DNA of 64,000 nucleotides from Brevibacillus brevis (GCF_001039275.2 NZ_CP030117.1:4558501-4622500), one strand, 5' to 3'; numbered from the stretch's first letter, positions 27,508 through 36,141 are shown. The notes: generated by a model from the letters alone, not told the origin. Translations and numbers: made by a program.

Positions 27508-27547
27508 CAAAAAAGCTCATTCCTCCAAAATGGAATGAGCCTTTTAA
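27508..27547 (-). terminator. Terminator of the toxin/immunity pair
   Basis: GCTCATTCC pairs with GGAATGAGC around an AT-rich loop, with A6 upstream, which gives T6 on the minus strand. It follows the immunity gene stop. Confidence 0.8.
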
Positions 27548-27582
27548 GTTTATCAAGTCATTTCATTGAGGAATCAGGATGA

Positions 27583-28314
27583 TTACCCCTCATTCCAAAT
27601 ATAATCCATTAATTCAAGCGTCAGAGAAGAAGTGATGAAGCCTTCCTCCGCTAGTTTGTGCGCTAAAAAGCTAGTTGCTTCATTTGACCTTTTCATTGAC
27701 TCTTCTTTAAACTTTATATAAAAGCCACTTCTATCATACTCATAATCTGCTATTTTTAGTTCTTTTAGTAATTCTGCCAAATGAAATCCAGAGACTCCGA
27801 ATAAAAATAACTCCTCTTTGTAATTGATAAATTCTATGTTGGTAGGAATTGATTGGCTGTAAATTTTAATTATGGTGTCTTTCAAATCATTGACGTTCTG
27901 TTTATCCTTCATTTTAGAATACAATTCAAAATCGTTAATGATCATAGAATCAAGTGAAATTTTCTGGCCTCTAGATAATATTTGTTTTTGGGCTTCAGGA
28001 TCCGCTTCCAGGTTCTCTTTAATAATATGTGTGATCTGACTTAGCTTTAAAATAATGCTATCCATGACAATATAGTCAATATTCATGCCCTTACACATAT
28101 TCTCGAATACAGGTGAAATATAGATTCCTTCAGTGTACTGCTCTATATTCAGCATTATCTTAATCGATAAGCCATTTGTATTCGCAATGAATTTCAATTG
28201 TTTTAGATTCCTAGAAGAATTCAAGTTTTTTTCGTCTATGCAAATGATTTGCTCATTTTCACTACAACTTATCATATCTTTTAAATTCATTCTCGAAAAA
28301 TCAAGAGTGCTCAT
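27583..28314 (-). CDS. Putative immunity protein for the EndoU toxin
   Basis: A 243-residue acidic protein of no family I recognise, without signal peptide or membrane helix. It begins 13 nt after the stop codon of the EndoU-domain toxin gene on the same strand and shares its terminator, the standard place for an immunity gene. Its base composition is strikingly AT-rich (many AAT, ATA, AAA codons) compared with neighbours, as is that of the toxin's C-terminal part, which suggests the two were acquired as a cassette. Function as an inhibitor of the nuclease is inferred from position only. Confidence 0.6.
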   Translation of the reverse strand: MSTLDFSRMNLKDMISCSENEQIICIDEKNLNSSRNLKQLKFIANTNGLSIKIMLNIEQYTEGIYISPVFENMCKGMNIDYIVMDSIILKLSQITHIIKENLEADPEAQKQILSRGQKISLDSMIINDFELYSKMKDKQNVNDLKDTIIKIYSQSIPTNIEFINYKEELFLFGVSGFHLAELLKELKIADYEYDRSGFYIKFKEESMKRSNEATSFLAHKLAEEGFITSSLTLELMDYIWNEG

Positions 28315-28327
28315 TATATCCTCCTAT

Positions 28328-29656
28328 TTAAGGCAATAAAGATTCATGCAATGGGTACGCAGTAATTATATCTTTTATATTCGTTCCATCACCAGCCAAA
28401 TACATTTCAATGGTCATTCCGTTATCTGCTTGTCCTCTATATCTATTAGTCGGTCTACCTAGGGAATCTAATTGCCTACTCTTATTCATATGAGCCTCCA
28501 TAATCTTGTCTATTACTTCATCTGGCGTATATTTATTGCTAAAAAAAGATGAATACTCCGTTTTTTCTACTCCATTAATTTTAACTCTTCCTATTTTTGT
28601 TCCATATTTATCTGCCTCTCGAACAATTTCAATAATCTCGTTTCCTGGCGGGAGAACTTCGTCGGCATAGTGCCATCCCGATGCTTTAGCGTTTTTGACT
28701 TCTCCCTTAAATATATGTTCAGCAGTATTATCTAAAAATTCATATGGCTGCCTAACTTTTGGCATTTGCCATCCATTACCATTACCATTTCCAGTCCCCT
28801 TCTTCTTTTTCTTAGCCGCATCGAGTAAATTCCCGATGTTTTTACTTCTCCCAAAAGTTAGTGCTTGCAAAGCAAGCCCACCAACCGCAAGTCCGTCCGC
28901 GAGATTGATTTTATCATCCCGCAACGTATTCAAGTCCTCCTGCATCGGCTCAATATAACCTTCCCTCACAAACACGTTAACACCCTTAGGTAAATCCTCT
29001 GCCGCCTTTTGCAAACCTTTCGGCAAATCATTTGCGGCTTTCTCCAAAGCTCCTGGCAGCTCACTTGCCGCTTTTTGCATTGCAGCAGGAACATCTCCCA
29101 GCTTTGATATTCCTTTGACGAAGTTGTCCCACATGGTTGGCTTTTCCTGTGGCTTCTCGCAAGCTGGTCCTTGTCCAAAACTGGCATCTGAAGCTCCACT
29201 GTTAGCTGACGATTGAATCCCTATCGTGACACCACCCAAATCCTGCCCATCGTCTTCAATCTTGATCAGTCCGCAATGGAAACACATATTCGTGGATTTG
29301 TTCAGCAATGCGGGGTGTCCGCCGACCATTTTGTCCGCTTTACCATCGATCCATGGCATGGTCATCACAGGTGTGCAAGGCATCGGTGTCAATACACCAT
29401 TATTAACTGAAGTGGCAGAGGCGACGGTGGGATTCTTCAAGTTGCTGCACTTTCCAAATGGCATGATATTGACGTTAGGAACGAAGTCCATGATGTTCAT
29501 TTGCGGCTTCCCTTTTACAAAAACACCATGACTGAACGGCATTTTCAGCCGACTTAACTGACTTCCGCTACTGCATGATAAAATGGCGCCAACAACCACA
29601 TAACTCTTGCGTTCCGCATTCGATTGTTGGACGGAGATACCTTCAATATTGGGCAT
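28328..29656 (-). CDS. Polymorphic toxin: DUF4280 (PAAR-like) N-terminus, EndoU nuclease C-terminus
   Basis: A 442-residue effector. Residues about 15-140 form a DUF4280/PAAR-like domain (SYVVVGAILSCSSGS, PWIDGKADKMVGGHPALLN), which caps contractile-injection spikes or marks secreted toxins. An amphipathic linker with repeats of the type LPGALEKAANDLPKGLQKAAEDLPKG follows (about 185-245), then a Lys-rich glycine/asparagine joint. The C-terminal ~120 residues look like bacterial EndoU RNase: TAEHIFKGEV, GWHYA, then IKDIITAYP, with two candidate catalytic His. ATG at 29656 follows GAGGAGG. The immunity gene lies 13 nt downstream. No injection-system genes are in the window. Confidence 0.78.
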   Translation of the reverse strand: MPNIEGISVQQSNAERKSYVVVGAILSCSSGSQLSRLKMPFSHGVFVKGKPQMNIMDFVPNVNIMPFGKCSNLKNPTVASATSVNNGVLTPMPCTPVMTMPWIDGKADKMVGGHPALLNKSTNMCFHCGLIKIEDDGQDLGGVTIGIQSSANSGASDASFGQGPACEKPQEKPTMWDNFVKGISKLGDVPAAMQKAASELPGALEKAANDLPKGLQKAAEDLPKGVNVFVREGYIEPMQEDLNTLRDDKINLADGLAVGGLALQALTFGRSKNIGNLLDAAKKKKKGTGNGNGNGWQMPKVRQPYEFLDNTAEHIFKGEVKNAKASGWHYADEVLPPGNEIIEIVREADKYGTKIGRVKINGVEKTEYSSFFSNKYTPDEVIDKIMEAHMNKSRQLDSLGRPTNRYRGQADNGMTIEMYLAGDGTNIKDIITAYPLHESLLP

Positions 29657-29849
29657 ACAGTCTCCTCCTCTCTGTAAGGTTCCTATACAGATGGAAGATG
29701 CTCGTGCTAATAGATGAAGACCAATATCCACTCTATATATAAAAAGGAAATAATGCCCATATGCTAGGTATCGGATACTGGACTGATAATAAAAAATAGG
29801 TATAAAGTTGCGAAATTACATTCCACGATAGGGTATCGACCACAAAAAA

Positions 29850-29893
29850 ACGCGTTTACCATCTCCCGCATACACTCGGCTTGGTAAACACGT
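29850..29893 (-). terminator. Terminator of the yqgQ pair
   Basis: On the minus strand GTTTACCA and TGGTAAAC, with flanking ACGTG/CGCGT pairing, form a stem followed by T7. Confidence 0.7.
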
Positions 29894-29907
29894 TCTTACT
29901 CTTTATT

Positions 29908-30114
29908 CTATTCTCTTCCCTCAGCCTTACGCTTGCTGCGCAACGCTGACATGGCTTCAATGAACTCTTCCTTGTCAATGACATTCAGCTCATATAGCTC
30001 CCGAATTTCATCTTCTATCAACAGCAAATCCCCTTCAGGATCGCCTGTATAAATAACCAATCCGAAACGGTGCAGAAACGCCTTCAAATCGAATTCATTC
30101 GGGTTTATTTTCAA
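29908..30114 (-). CDS. yqgQ: YqgQ family protein
   Basis: A 68-residue cytoplasmic protein of the YqgQ (DUF910) family, a small helical protein common in Bacillales. The run IYTGDPEGDLLLIEDEIREL closely resembles the B. subtilis protein (FIYTGDRLADIELMEEEI). A TTG start at 30114 is preceded by GGAGG with 7-nt spacing and overlaps the stop of the upstream gene by 4 nt. In B. subtilis yqgQ precedes glucokinase; here it follows a hypothetical gene instead and no glucokinase gene is next to it. A role as a single-stranded nucleic acid binder has been suggested for the family; unproven. Confidence 0.85.
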   Translation of the reverse strand: MKINPNEFDLKAFLHRFGLVIYTGDPEGDLLLIEDEIRELYELNVIDKEEFIEAMSALRSKRKAEGRE

Positions 30115-30509
30115 TGAGCTCCCTCCAGATCGATTTCCATCCTTGCGAGGACGGCATCGTAATCAAACTCGACAGCAAAGCCGGTAATGACGATGATCTT
30201 CGCGTGTGGATACGCTTCTTGCCACGCCTCCTCCTCTTCCGGTTTCAATCCGACGATATACAAAGGGTCCGCGGATAACTGTGGGTGTTCTTGACACAGG
30301 CGTAAAAACTCCCTGCATCTCTCCTGTTCGACAGCCGCATTCAGAACGAGGACAGCTCGCTCAATTTCTCCGGACTCTCTTTGTTTAGCCAGCAGCTCAA
30401 ACGTTTTGACTGAAGGCACAATGGCATTGATCTCAGGAAAACGATCGAGCACTTCATCTAGCCAATCATCTTCTTGCCAGGCCAGGTAGTAAAGCATCGC
30501 AGTAGACAT
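30111..30509 (-). CDS. Hypothetical protein coupled to yqgQ
   Basis: A 132-residue soluble acidic protein of no family I recognise. The sequence alternates beta-like stretches (RAVLVLNAAV, AKIIVITGFAVEF) with helical ones, suggesting a small alpha/beta receiver- or Toprim-like fold, but no catalytic motif stands out. The ATG at 30509 is preceded by GAGGTG. Its stop overlaps the TTG of yqgQ by 4 nt, so the products are made together and may act together. Confidence 0.7.
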   Translation of the reverse strand: MSTAMLYYLAWQEDDWLDEVLDRFPEINAIVPSVKTFELLAKQRESGEIERAVLVLNAAVEQERCREFLRLCQEHPQLSADPLYIVGLKPEEEEAWQEAYPHAKIIVITGFAVEFDYDAVLARMEIDLEGAH

Positions 30510-30693
30510 GTAACAAACACCTCATGGATATATACTTGACAATATAGGTAGCCATTCTTATTTCTTTTCTATTATAGCACGTCTCGCTATAACTGCCCAC
30601 GTTGCTAGCTTGACTTCGCCTTTTCCTTCACGTAAGGTGGAAAAAGTAAACAATCCGCTTGAACAGATTTTTGTGCGAAAAGAGGTAGACGTA

Positions 30694-31869
30694 GTGAATA
30701 AGAAGCACCTTGCCCTCTTGTTCTTTATTGCTTTTTTCATCATGCTCGGTTTTGGCATCATTATCCCCATTCTTCCCTTTTTCGCGGAAAAATTGGGTGC
30801 GACTTCGTTTCAAATCGGCGTGCTTTTTGCCAGCTACAATATTATGCAGCTGGTGTTTGCACCGATTTGGGGAGCACTTTCAGACAGAATTGGTCGAAAG
30901 CCACTCATCTCATTCGGGCTGTTCGGCTTTTCCATCACCTTTATCCTGTTTGGACTAGCTGACAGTTATACAGAAATGCTCCTGTATCGCATTTTGGGTG
31001 GGATCGTCTCGGCTGCCGCATTGCCAACCGTAACCGCTATGGTGGCGGATCTCTTCCCTTCAGAGGAACGGGCAAAAGGGATGGGAGTCATTGGCGCCGG
31101 GATTGGACTTAGCTTTGTCTTCGGTCCGGTAATTGGTGGACTCCTCAGTGAATTCGGCTTTGCCGTTCCCTTCTACGCTTCGGGTATCGTGGCGTTGCTT
31201 ACGTTTTTCCTGATCCTGTTTGCCTTGCCAGAGAGCTTGCCGAAAGAAAAACGGGCGAATCTGCAAAAAGAACAGCAACAAAATCCACTTGTCTCTTTGT
31301 TTGGTTCCATGTCCTTGCTGTACGGTATTTTGTTCACTGTCTCCTTTGCTTTTTCCGGACTGGAAACGACTTTTGCCCTGTACATAAGTGATTTGTACGG
31401 CTTTACCTCCAAAGACCTCGGCTATATGTTTCTCGTCATGGGCTTGATCGCTGCTGCGGTACAAGGCGGGCTCATCGGAAGAATGGTCAAGCAGCTAGGG
31501 GAAGCAAGTGTCCTCGTCATTGGGATGATTCTTTACGGTATTGGTTTTTTTGCCATTCCACTGTCGGGTAACTTTTGGGTGCTGGCGCTGATCCTCTCGT
31601 TATTCGGAGCGGGTCAAGGGATGATCAGAGCGACAGCTACAGCAATGATCACTCAACGAACCACGCAAGGCCAAGGCGTGACGAGTGGGGCAATTAGCTC
31701 GATGGACAGCCTTGGACGCATCTTGGGTCCATTAGCTGGTGGAGCGGTTTACCAAGTCTCGCACAGCGGTCCGTTCTTCCTCGGAGGAGTCTTGATGGTA
31801 CTTCTCCTCCTCTGGTTCGTCAGCAGCTATCGTCGCCTGCCAGAACCAAGCACACAAGCGCAATCGTAA
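30694..31869 (+). CDS. MFS drug/H+ antiporter-like transporter
   Basis: A 391-residue major facilitator protein with 12 predicted membrane helices and the DHA1 drug-antiporter style. Motif A GALSDRIGRKPLISFG lies between helices 2 and 3, and motif C-like GIGLSFVFGPVIGGLL in helix 5. Such proteins (TetA, NorA, Blt relatives) exchange protons for drugs or other small molecules. The GTG at 30694 has an AGAGGT site 7 nt upstream; upstream in-frame starts would add an unlikely hydrophilic 28-residue tail. It is convergent with the ABC-F gene and shares its terminator. Substrate unknown. Confidence 0.85.
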   Translation: MNKKHLALLFFIAFFIMLGFGIIIPILPFFAEKLGATSFQIGVLFASYNIMQLVFAPIWGALSDRIGRKPLISFGLFGFSITFILFGLADSYTEMLLYRILGGIVSAAALPTVTAMVADLFPSEERAKGMGVIGAGIGLSFVFGPVIGGLLSEFGFAVPFYASGIVALLTFFLILFALPESLPKEKRANLQKEQQQNPLVSLFGSMSLLYGILFTVSFAFSGLETTFALYISDLYGFTSKDLGYMFLVMGLIAAAVQGGLIGRMVKQLGEASVLVIGMILYGIGFFAIPLSGNFWVLALILSLFGAGQGMIRATATAMITQRTTQGQGVTSGAISSMDSLGRILGPLAGGAVYQVSHSGPFFLGGVLMVLLLLWFVSSYRRLPEPSTQAQS

Positions 31870-31883
31870 GCCATACAAAAGGC

Positions 31884-31919
31884 AGCACCGCCAGCATTCT
31901 ACACTTTGCTGACGGTGCT
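31884..31919. terminator. Bidirectional terminator between MFS and ABC-F genes
   Basis: AGCACCGCCAGCA pairs with TGCTGACGGTGCT with one mismatch; ATTTTTATTG follows on plus and GCCTTTTG on minus. Confidence 0.8.
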
Positions 31920-31923
31920 ATTT

Positions 31924-33849
31924 TTATTGTTCCTGTAGCTCCATCCAAGCCGAAAAGGTTACCTCTATCTCCTGCTGAACCTGATCGATCGCTTGTTGCC
32001 AAGCCACTAACTGCTCGTAATCGGCGCCTTCACTCTGGAGCAAGGACGTCAGTTCACCTTTTCTTCCTTCTAATGAAGCTATTCTTTGTTCAAGCTCTGC
32101 CAGCTTATATGGATTCGGACGTTTGGCTGTCGCATTCGTCACGGCCGTCTCTTGGACCTGCTTGACGGCTGGCTGCTTTCGCTCTATATCCTCCGGCCTA
32201 CTGGCACGAGCAGCGATCCGCTGTTTTTGCTTTTCCCTTGCTTCCTCATAGGAACCCACATCATGAACCAACCGCTTATTTTCTACCCAAAACACACCAT
32301 CTGCCATCTTTTGCAGGAAATAGCGATCATGCGAGATGATGAACAACGACCCGCGAAAATCCGCCAATGCTTCCTCCAATGTTTCTCGCGCTTCAATATC
32401 CAGGTGGTTGGTCGGTTCGTCCAGAATGAGCAGGTTGATTTCTTGATGCATCATTTGGGCCAAGCGCAGTCGCATCCGCTCTCCACCGCTCAACTGCCCG
32501 ATCCGCTTGAAAACTTGTTCGCCGTAAAACATAAACCGTGCCAGCAAATGTCGTGCTTCTGGCTCCGTCACTCTGGCTACTTCACGGAAAACGTCAATCA
32601 GCCGCTGATTTTGATCCCCTTCCAAAGCCTGCTGTGACAAGTAACCTACCTTTACGCTGCTACCAATTTTCAGCGTACCTGCGTCTGGCTCTAACTCACC
32701 AAGCAGCATACGAATCAGCGTAGATTTACCGCAGCCATTTGGTCCAAGCAGCGCTTTTCGCTCCCCGTAGCGCAATAAAAAGCTAGCGTCCGCAAACAAC
32801 TGTTTTCCGCCAAATGTTTTCTGTACCCCTGTCGCTTTCAGCACATCCTGCCCGCTTCGGTCGGTCTTCATAAACTGCAAGCCCATGCGATCCGCTTCCA
32901 TTTTCGGTCGCTCGATCCGCTCAATTCGCGCCAGCGCTTTTTCCATGCTTTTTGCCCTTCGGTGAAAAGCCTCGTTCGGCGGATTGGAGCGATTGCCCCA
33001 CTCCTTGAGCCGTTTGATTGTCTCTTTCATTTTCTTGATTTGCTTTTGCTGTTCCTGATAAGCGGCAAACTGGCGTAGCAACCGCTCTTCACGCTCCGTA
33101 ACGAACGCGCTGTAATTGCCGATATAAAATTCGGCTTCTCCTCCGTCCACATGATAGACAGAAGTGACGACGGCATCCAAAAAATAACGGTCATGGGAGA
33201 TGATCAGGATCGTGCCCTGATAATTTTTTAAAAACTCCTCCAGCCACTCCATCGACTCCACATCCAGATGGTTGGTCGGCTCATCCAAAAGTAGAACATC
33301 GCTTTGTTGGCAGAGTAGCTTGGCAAGGCCAGCCTTTGTCTTTTCCCCACCGCTGAGTTGTGCAAAAGGTGTCGCTAACAATTCTGAACTAACTCCCAAG
33401 CCCTGTGTCACCTGGGTCATTTTCGTCTCCCACTGATAGCCATCCAGTTGTTCAAATTCATCTTGCAGCTTTTGATAGCGCAGCATGAGGCGGTTTAGCT
33501 CTTGTTCATTCTCGTAAAGCAATCCCATCTGTTGCTCGAGCTCGCGCATCTGCTCTTGCAGCTTGATGACATCGGCAAACGCGCTGGCTACGACATCCGC
33601 CCCCGTCCATTCAGCCGGATACTGCGGAGTTTGCGGCAGGTACGCCCATATCGTTCCTTTTGCCCGAAAAAGCTCACCAGAATCGGGGCTTTCAATGCCT
33701 GCCAGCAGCTTGAACAACGTGGTTTTGCCTGCTCCATTCGGTCCGACGATCCCGACACGTTCTCCTACTTTGATTTCCAATGTAATATCTTGTAAAACCG
33801 GATCTGCTCCGTACGATTTCTGCAATTGCTGTGTCGCGACAATAATCAT
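31924..33849 (-). CDS. ABC-F family ATPase (ribosome-associated translation or resistance factor)
   Basis: A 641-residue protein with two ATPase domains and no membrane part. Walker A motifs are GPNGAGKTT near 37 and GPNGCGKST near 370; signatures LSGGEKTKAGLAK and LSGGERMRLRLAQ; both Walker B motifs read LLLDEPTNHLD or LILDEPTNHLD. The interdomain linker is long and basic, and a C-terminal coiled coil (about 570-641) resembles that of Uup/YdiF. ABC-F proteins bind the ribosomal E site; some protect against macrolides, lincosamides or pleuromutilins, others are housekeeping. ATG 33849 follows AAGGAGG; an upstream extension is not supported. A promoter, leader peptide and terminator upstream suggest antibiotic-induced attenuation, favouring a resistance role. 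Confidence 0.92.
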   Translation of the reverse strand: MIIVATQQLQKSYGADPVLQDITLEIKVGERVGIVGPNGAGKTTLFKLLAGIESPDSGELFRAKGTIWAYLPQTPQYPAEWTGADVVASAFADVIKLQEQMRELEQQMGLLYENEQELNRLMLRYQKLQDEFEQLDGYQWETKMTQVTQGLGVSSELLATPFAQLSGGEKTKAGLAKLLCQQSDVLLLDEPTNHLDVESMEWLEEFLKNYQGTILIISHDRYFLDAVVTSVYHVDGGEAEFYIGNYSAFVTEREERLLRQFAAYQEQQKQIKKMKETIKRLKEWGNRSNPPNEAFHRRAKSMEKALARIERIERPKMEADRMGLQFMKTDRSGQDVLKATGVQKTFGGKQLFADASFLLRYGERKALLGPNGCGKSTLIRMLLGELEPDAGTLKIGSSVKVGYLSQQALEGDQNQRLIDVFREVARVTEPEARHLLARFMFYGEQVFKRIGQLSGGERMRLRLAQMMHQEINLLILDEPTNHLDIEARETLEEALADFRGSLFIISHDRYFLQKMADGVFWVENKRLVHDVGSYEEAREKQKQRIAARASRPEDIERKQPAVKQVQETAVTNATAKRPNPYKLAELEQRIASLEGRKGELTSLLQSEGADYEQLVAWQQAIDQVQQEIEVTFSAWMELQEQ

Positions 33850-33950
33850 GATTATTTCCTCCTTGAAAAGTTGGTAACGGTTCAAAACAATGGATTTCCT
33901 GGTGGCCCCGGCACAATTTTGGAGACCACACCGCACGTGCGAGTGGACGC

Positions 33951-33978
33951 AAAAAAGCCGCAGGCCATTACCTGCGGC
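33951..33978 (-). terminator. Leader terminator inside the ABC-F 5' UTR
   Basis: GCCGCAGG (33957-33964) and CCTGCGGC (33971-33978) form a perfect stem with a 6-nt loop followed by T6 on the minus strand. It lies about 100 nt before the ABC-F start and 35 nt after a leader ORF, so it would abort transcription before the gene unless prevented. Confidence 0.85.
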
Positions 33979-34013
33979 ATCGTGAAAGGGACCGACCTTA
34001 CGTCAGTTACCCA

Positions 34014-34175
34014 TTATAGACAAGAACAAACCGCCCCTGATCGATGCATGGTACGCCTATGGAAACTCCGTTCAGTTGTATGCGCAAAAAAGGACAGACT
34101 GGTCCCGTTGAATGCAAAATCATGCGTCATACTGGAAGTTTCTACCACAAACCATGCTTGCAGAGTTCCGAACAC
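34014..34175 (-). CDS. Putative leader peptide of the ABC-F gene, 53 codons
   Basis: GTG at 34175 with GGAGG (34185-34189) 9 nt upstream opens a 53-codon frame starting FGTLQAWFVVETSS after the initiator and ending TAA at 34014. It lies between a sigma-A promoter (34220-34248) and the leader terminator. A stalled ribosome on it could change folding of the downstream RNA. Leader peptides of this sort control vmlR, msr and other ABC-F genes. Coding is inferred from the site and arrangement, not from homology. Confidence 0.5.
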   Translation of the reverse strand: MFGTLQAWFVVETSSMTHDFAFNGTSLSFFAHTTERSFHRRTMHRSGAVCSCL

Positions 34176-34219
34176 GTACACACACCTCCATTTCTCAAGG
34201 GATAGGAAATCACAACCAT

Positions 34220-34248
34220 ATCTTACATCAGGCGTCACACAAAAACAA
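34220..34248 (-). promoter_or_regulatory. Sigma-A promoter of the ABC-F leader
   Basis: On the minus strand TTGTTT (34243-34248), a 17-nt spacer and TAAGAT (34220-34225). The -35 overlaps the T-run of the preceding gene's terminator, an economical junction. Start of transcription would be near 34213, giving a leader of about 360 nt. Confidence 0.6.
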
Positions 34249-34282
34249 GAGGGCCTGCTACGTGCTCCTCACTAGCAGGCCC
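34246..34282 (-). terminator. Terminator of the stalk-domain protein gene
   Basis: GGGCCTGCT (34251-34259) pairs with AGCAGGCCC (34274-34282); CTTGTTTTT follows on the minus strand. Confidence 0.8.
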
Positions 34283-34305
34283 TGTACGTCTTTTACCCGA
34301 TTTTT

Positions 34306-35103
34306 TTATCGACTGCCGTTGCCTTCTGTGGCAAATAGCGGCTTTTTCGTCTCTGCATCCAGGAAGACAATCGTCGTGTAAGGTGGCAGCTTCACTTTTG
34401 CCGCCAAATACGGATAGGAAATCACTTGCGGGTACATTTTACCTGGATCAGGCAGCGTTTGTTTGACATACACAAAAACCTGCTCCCAGCTCTGCTCGAC
34501 TTTGGTTACTTGCAGTCCGTAGCCAGGGTTCGGTGAGGCCCCGCGTGCGATGACGTAAAGATCTCCCTGCTTGTGAATGCCTTGCTGTTCTTTTACCGAG
34601 TCAATAAACGTACGTTCCTGTTCCGTCAGCTTATCGGCGTCGACAAGCGTAAACGCACTCTCTTCCCCAGCCATCACAATTTCCACCGCCTTTTTCTCGG
34701 CATTCCACGTGATTTGATGTCCGGCCTGCTCTGCCATCCATCTCAACGGCAGATACACTTGCTTGTCACGCACGATTGCGCCTTGCCCATCTAGCAGCCA
34801 CTTGCCATTCAACGCTACTTTTCCTGTAACGAGGTGGAACGTCAACGTACCTTTTGCCAGCTTCATTTCTCCATTCGTTGCATCTTGTTTCCAAGTGCCT
34901 TCTAAAATCCGGCTCGCATCCTCGGCGGAAACATACGTACGCTGCTGGACGAGAATCGGTGCTTTTGCCAAGGAAGATTGCTCTCCGTTTACCAGTATCG
35001 GAGCAGTCGTTGTTTGGGGTGTGCTAGACACTGCCGCCTGCACAGGATAAGCCGCCAACACTTGCAGTGTCAGGGCAACAGCCAAAATCGATTTGCCTTT
35101 CAT
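34306..35103 (-). CDS. Secreted copper-amine-oxidase-like stalk-domain protein
   Basis: A 265-residue exported protein. A signal peptide (MKGKSILAVALTLQVLAAYPVQA) is followed by a 'copper amine oxidase N-terminal-like' stalk domain at about 40-135, visible from PLRWMAEQAGHQITWNAEKKAVEI. The C-terminal half (about 145-265) is a beta-rich domain resembling the protease-complex (PrcB-like) or lipocalin-type additions in Bacillales, not firmly identified. Stalk domains are common in wall-associated proteins of Bacillales and bind neither copper nor amines as far as known. ATG at 35103 is chosen because GGAGG precedes it by 7 nt and the signal peptide begins there. Confidence 0.75.
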   Translation of the reverse strand: MKGKSILAVALTLQVLAAYPVQAAVSSTPQTTTAPILVNGEQSSLAKAPILVQQRTYVSAEDASRILEGTWKQDATNGEMKLAKGTLTFHLVTGKVALNGKWLLDGQGAIVRDKQVYLPLRWMAEQAGHQITWNAEKKAVEIVMAGEESAFTLVDADKLTEQERTFIDSVKEQQGIHKQGDLYVIARGASPNPGYGLQVTKVEQSWEQVFVYVKQTLPDPGKMYPQVISYPYLAAKVKLPPYTTIVFLDAETKKPLFATEGNGSR

Positions 35104-35202
35104 TGTTGTTCCTCCATCCCTCATCATCATTTTCGTCATTCTTTACTTGTTAGACATAGGTTTCCTCTGATTCGTTTCACTATGACTGAGATTGGCGAGA
35201 GA

Positions 35203-36141
35203 TTAGTGCAAGAGCCAATTCCCCATGACCAGAACAACCGGGATGGACAAGAGCGCCAGCAAGGTGGAACAAACCGTCGTCATGGCACCCATCTCCTCAT
35301 CTGCCGCATAGCGCCCGAACAAGATCGAGGCCAATGTCAGGGTGGGCATTGCTACTTGCACAAGGGAAACGCTGACAATATCGCTGTCGATTGAAAAAAC
35401 GGACAAAAGAACCGCCGTCATCAGCGGGAAAACAACTAATTTAAACGCGAGTGGCATACTCAAAAGCTTCAATGACACTTGCGGTTTGTTGCGCAAAAAC
35501 ATCGGCAAGAGCATACCAATGTACATCATGGCTAACGGAGAGGCGAGTTTGGACAGCGTTCCAAACAGCTGCTTCACAGGCTCAGGCGGTACAAACCCGA
35601 TGATGGCAGAACCGAGTCCAAATACAATCGCAATCATCGGAATGTTGATGAGTGTCTTGAGCCCTTTCAAGGAGAAGCTTCCTTTTTCCTGAAGCATCAT
35701 CACGCCTACTGTCCATAGCACGACATCCACGCCTGCGTCGAAAATAGCTGCCAAGAGCGCCCCTTTTGGCCCAAACAAGGCGGCACAAAGCGGCAAACCG
35801 ATGAAGCCTGTATTCCCCAAGCCGGACAAAAGCGCGATTTCCCGACGTTTTTTCACCGGAAGAGGCAGGGCACGCGCACCTAACCAGCCGATAAAAATGC
35901 CCAGGCAGTTCAGGATAATCGAAATGAAGAATATTGCAAAAATTTGGTATAAAATTTGCTGATCAATGGTTGTCTGAAAGATCCCGTCTAAAATAATGCA
36001 CGGCATGGCTACGTTTACAATAATCGTGATGACGAGCTGGCGGGAGTCCGCAGTCAAGGGTTGCCGGTAGCCGATTAAGCTACCGATCCCAATGATGACG
36101 GCCATGATGAGGATGGACTGCTGCAACGTTTGTAGTTCCAT
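35203..36141 (-). CDS. AEC-family (auxin efflux carrier-like) transporter
   Basis: A 312-residue membrane protein with ten predicted helices in two five-helix halves, as in the auxin efflux carrier/bile-acid fold. The crossing-helix regions SGLGNTGFIGLPLCAALFG (near 110) and LVQVAMPTLTLASILFGRY (near 260) are typical. Bacterial members transport malate, malonate or other organic acids. A small hypothetical gene ends 13 nt upstream, so the two form an operon. Substrate not assignable. Confidence 0.88.
   Translation of the reverse strand: MELQTLQQSILIMAVIIGIGSLIGYRQPLTADSRQLVITIIVNVAMPCIILDGIFQTTIDQQILYQIFAIFFISIILNCLGIFIGWLGARALPLPVKKRREIALLSGLGNTGFIGLPLCAALFGPKGALLAAIFDAGVDVVLWTVGVMMLQEKGSFSLKGLKTLINIPMIAIVFGLGSAIIGFVPPEPVKQLFGTLSKLASPLAMMYIGMLLPMFLRNKPQVSLKLLSMPLAFKLVVFPLMTAVLLSVFSIDSDIVSVSLVQVAMPTLTLASILFGRYAADEEMGAMTTVCSTLLALLSIPVVLVMGNWLLH

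Noticed and set aside
30536-30563. TTGACA with a TTATTT -10 upstream of the MFS gene
   Set aside because: The -10 is poor and lies 130 nt from the start; not convincing enough to list as a promoter.
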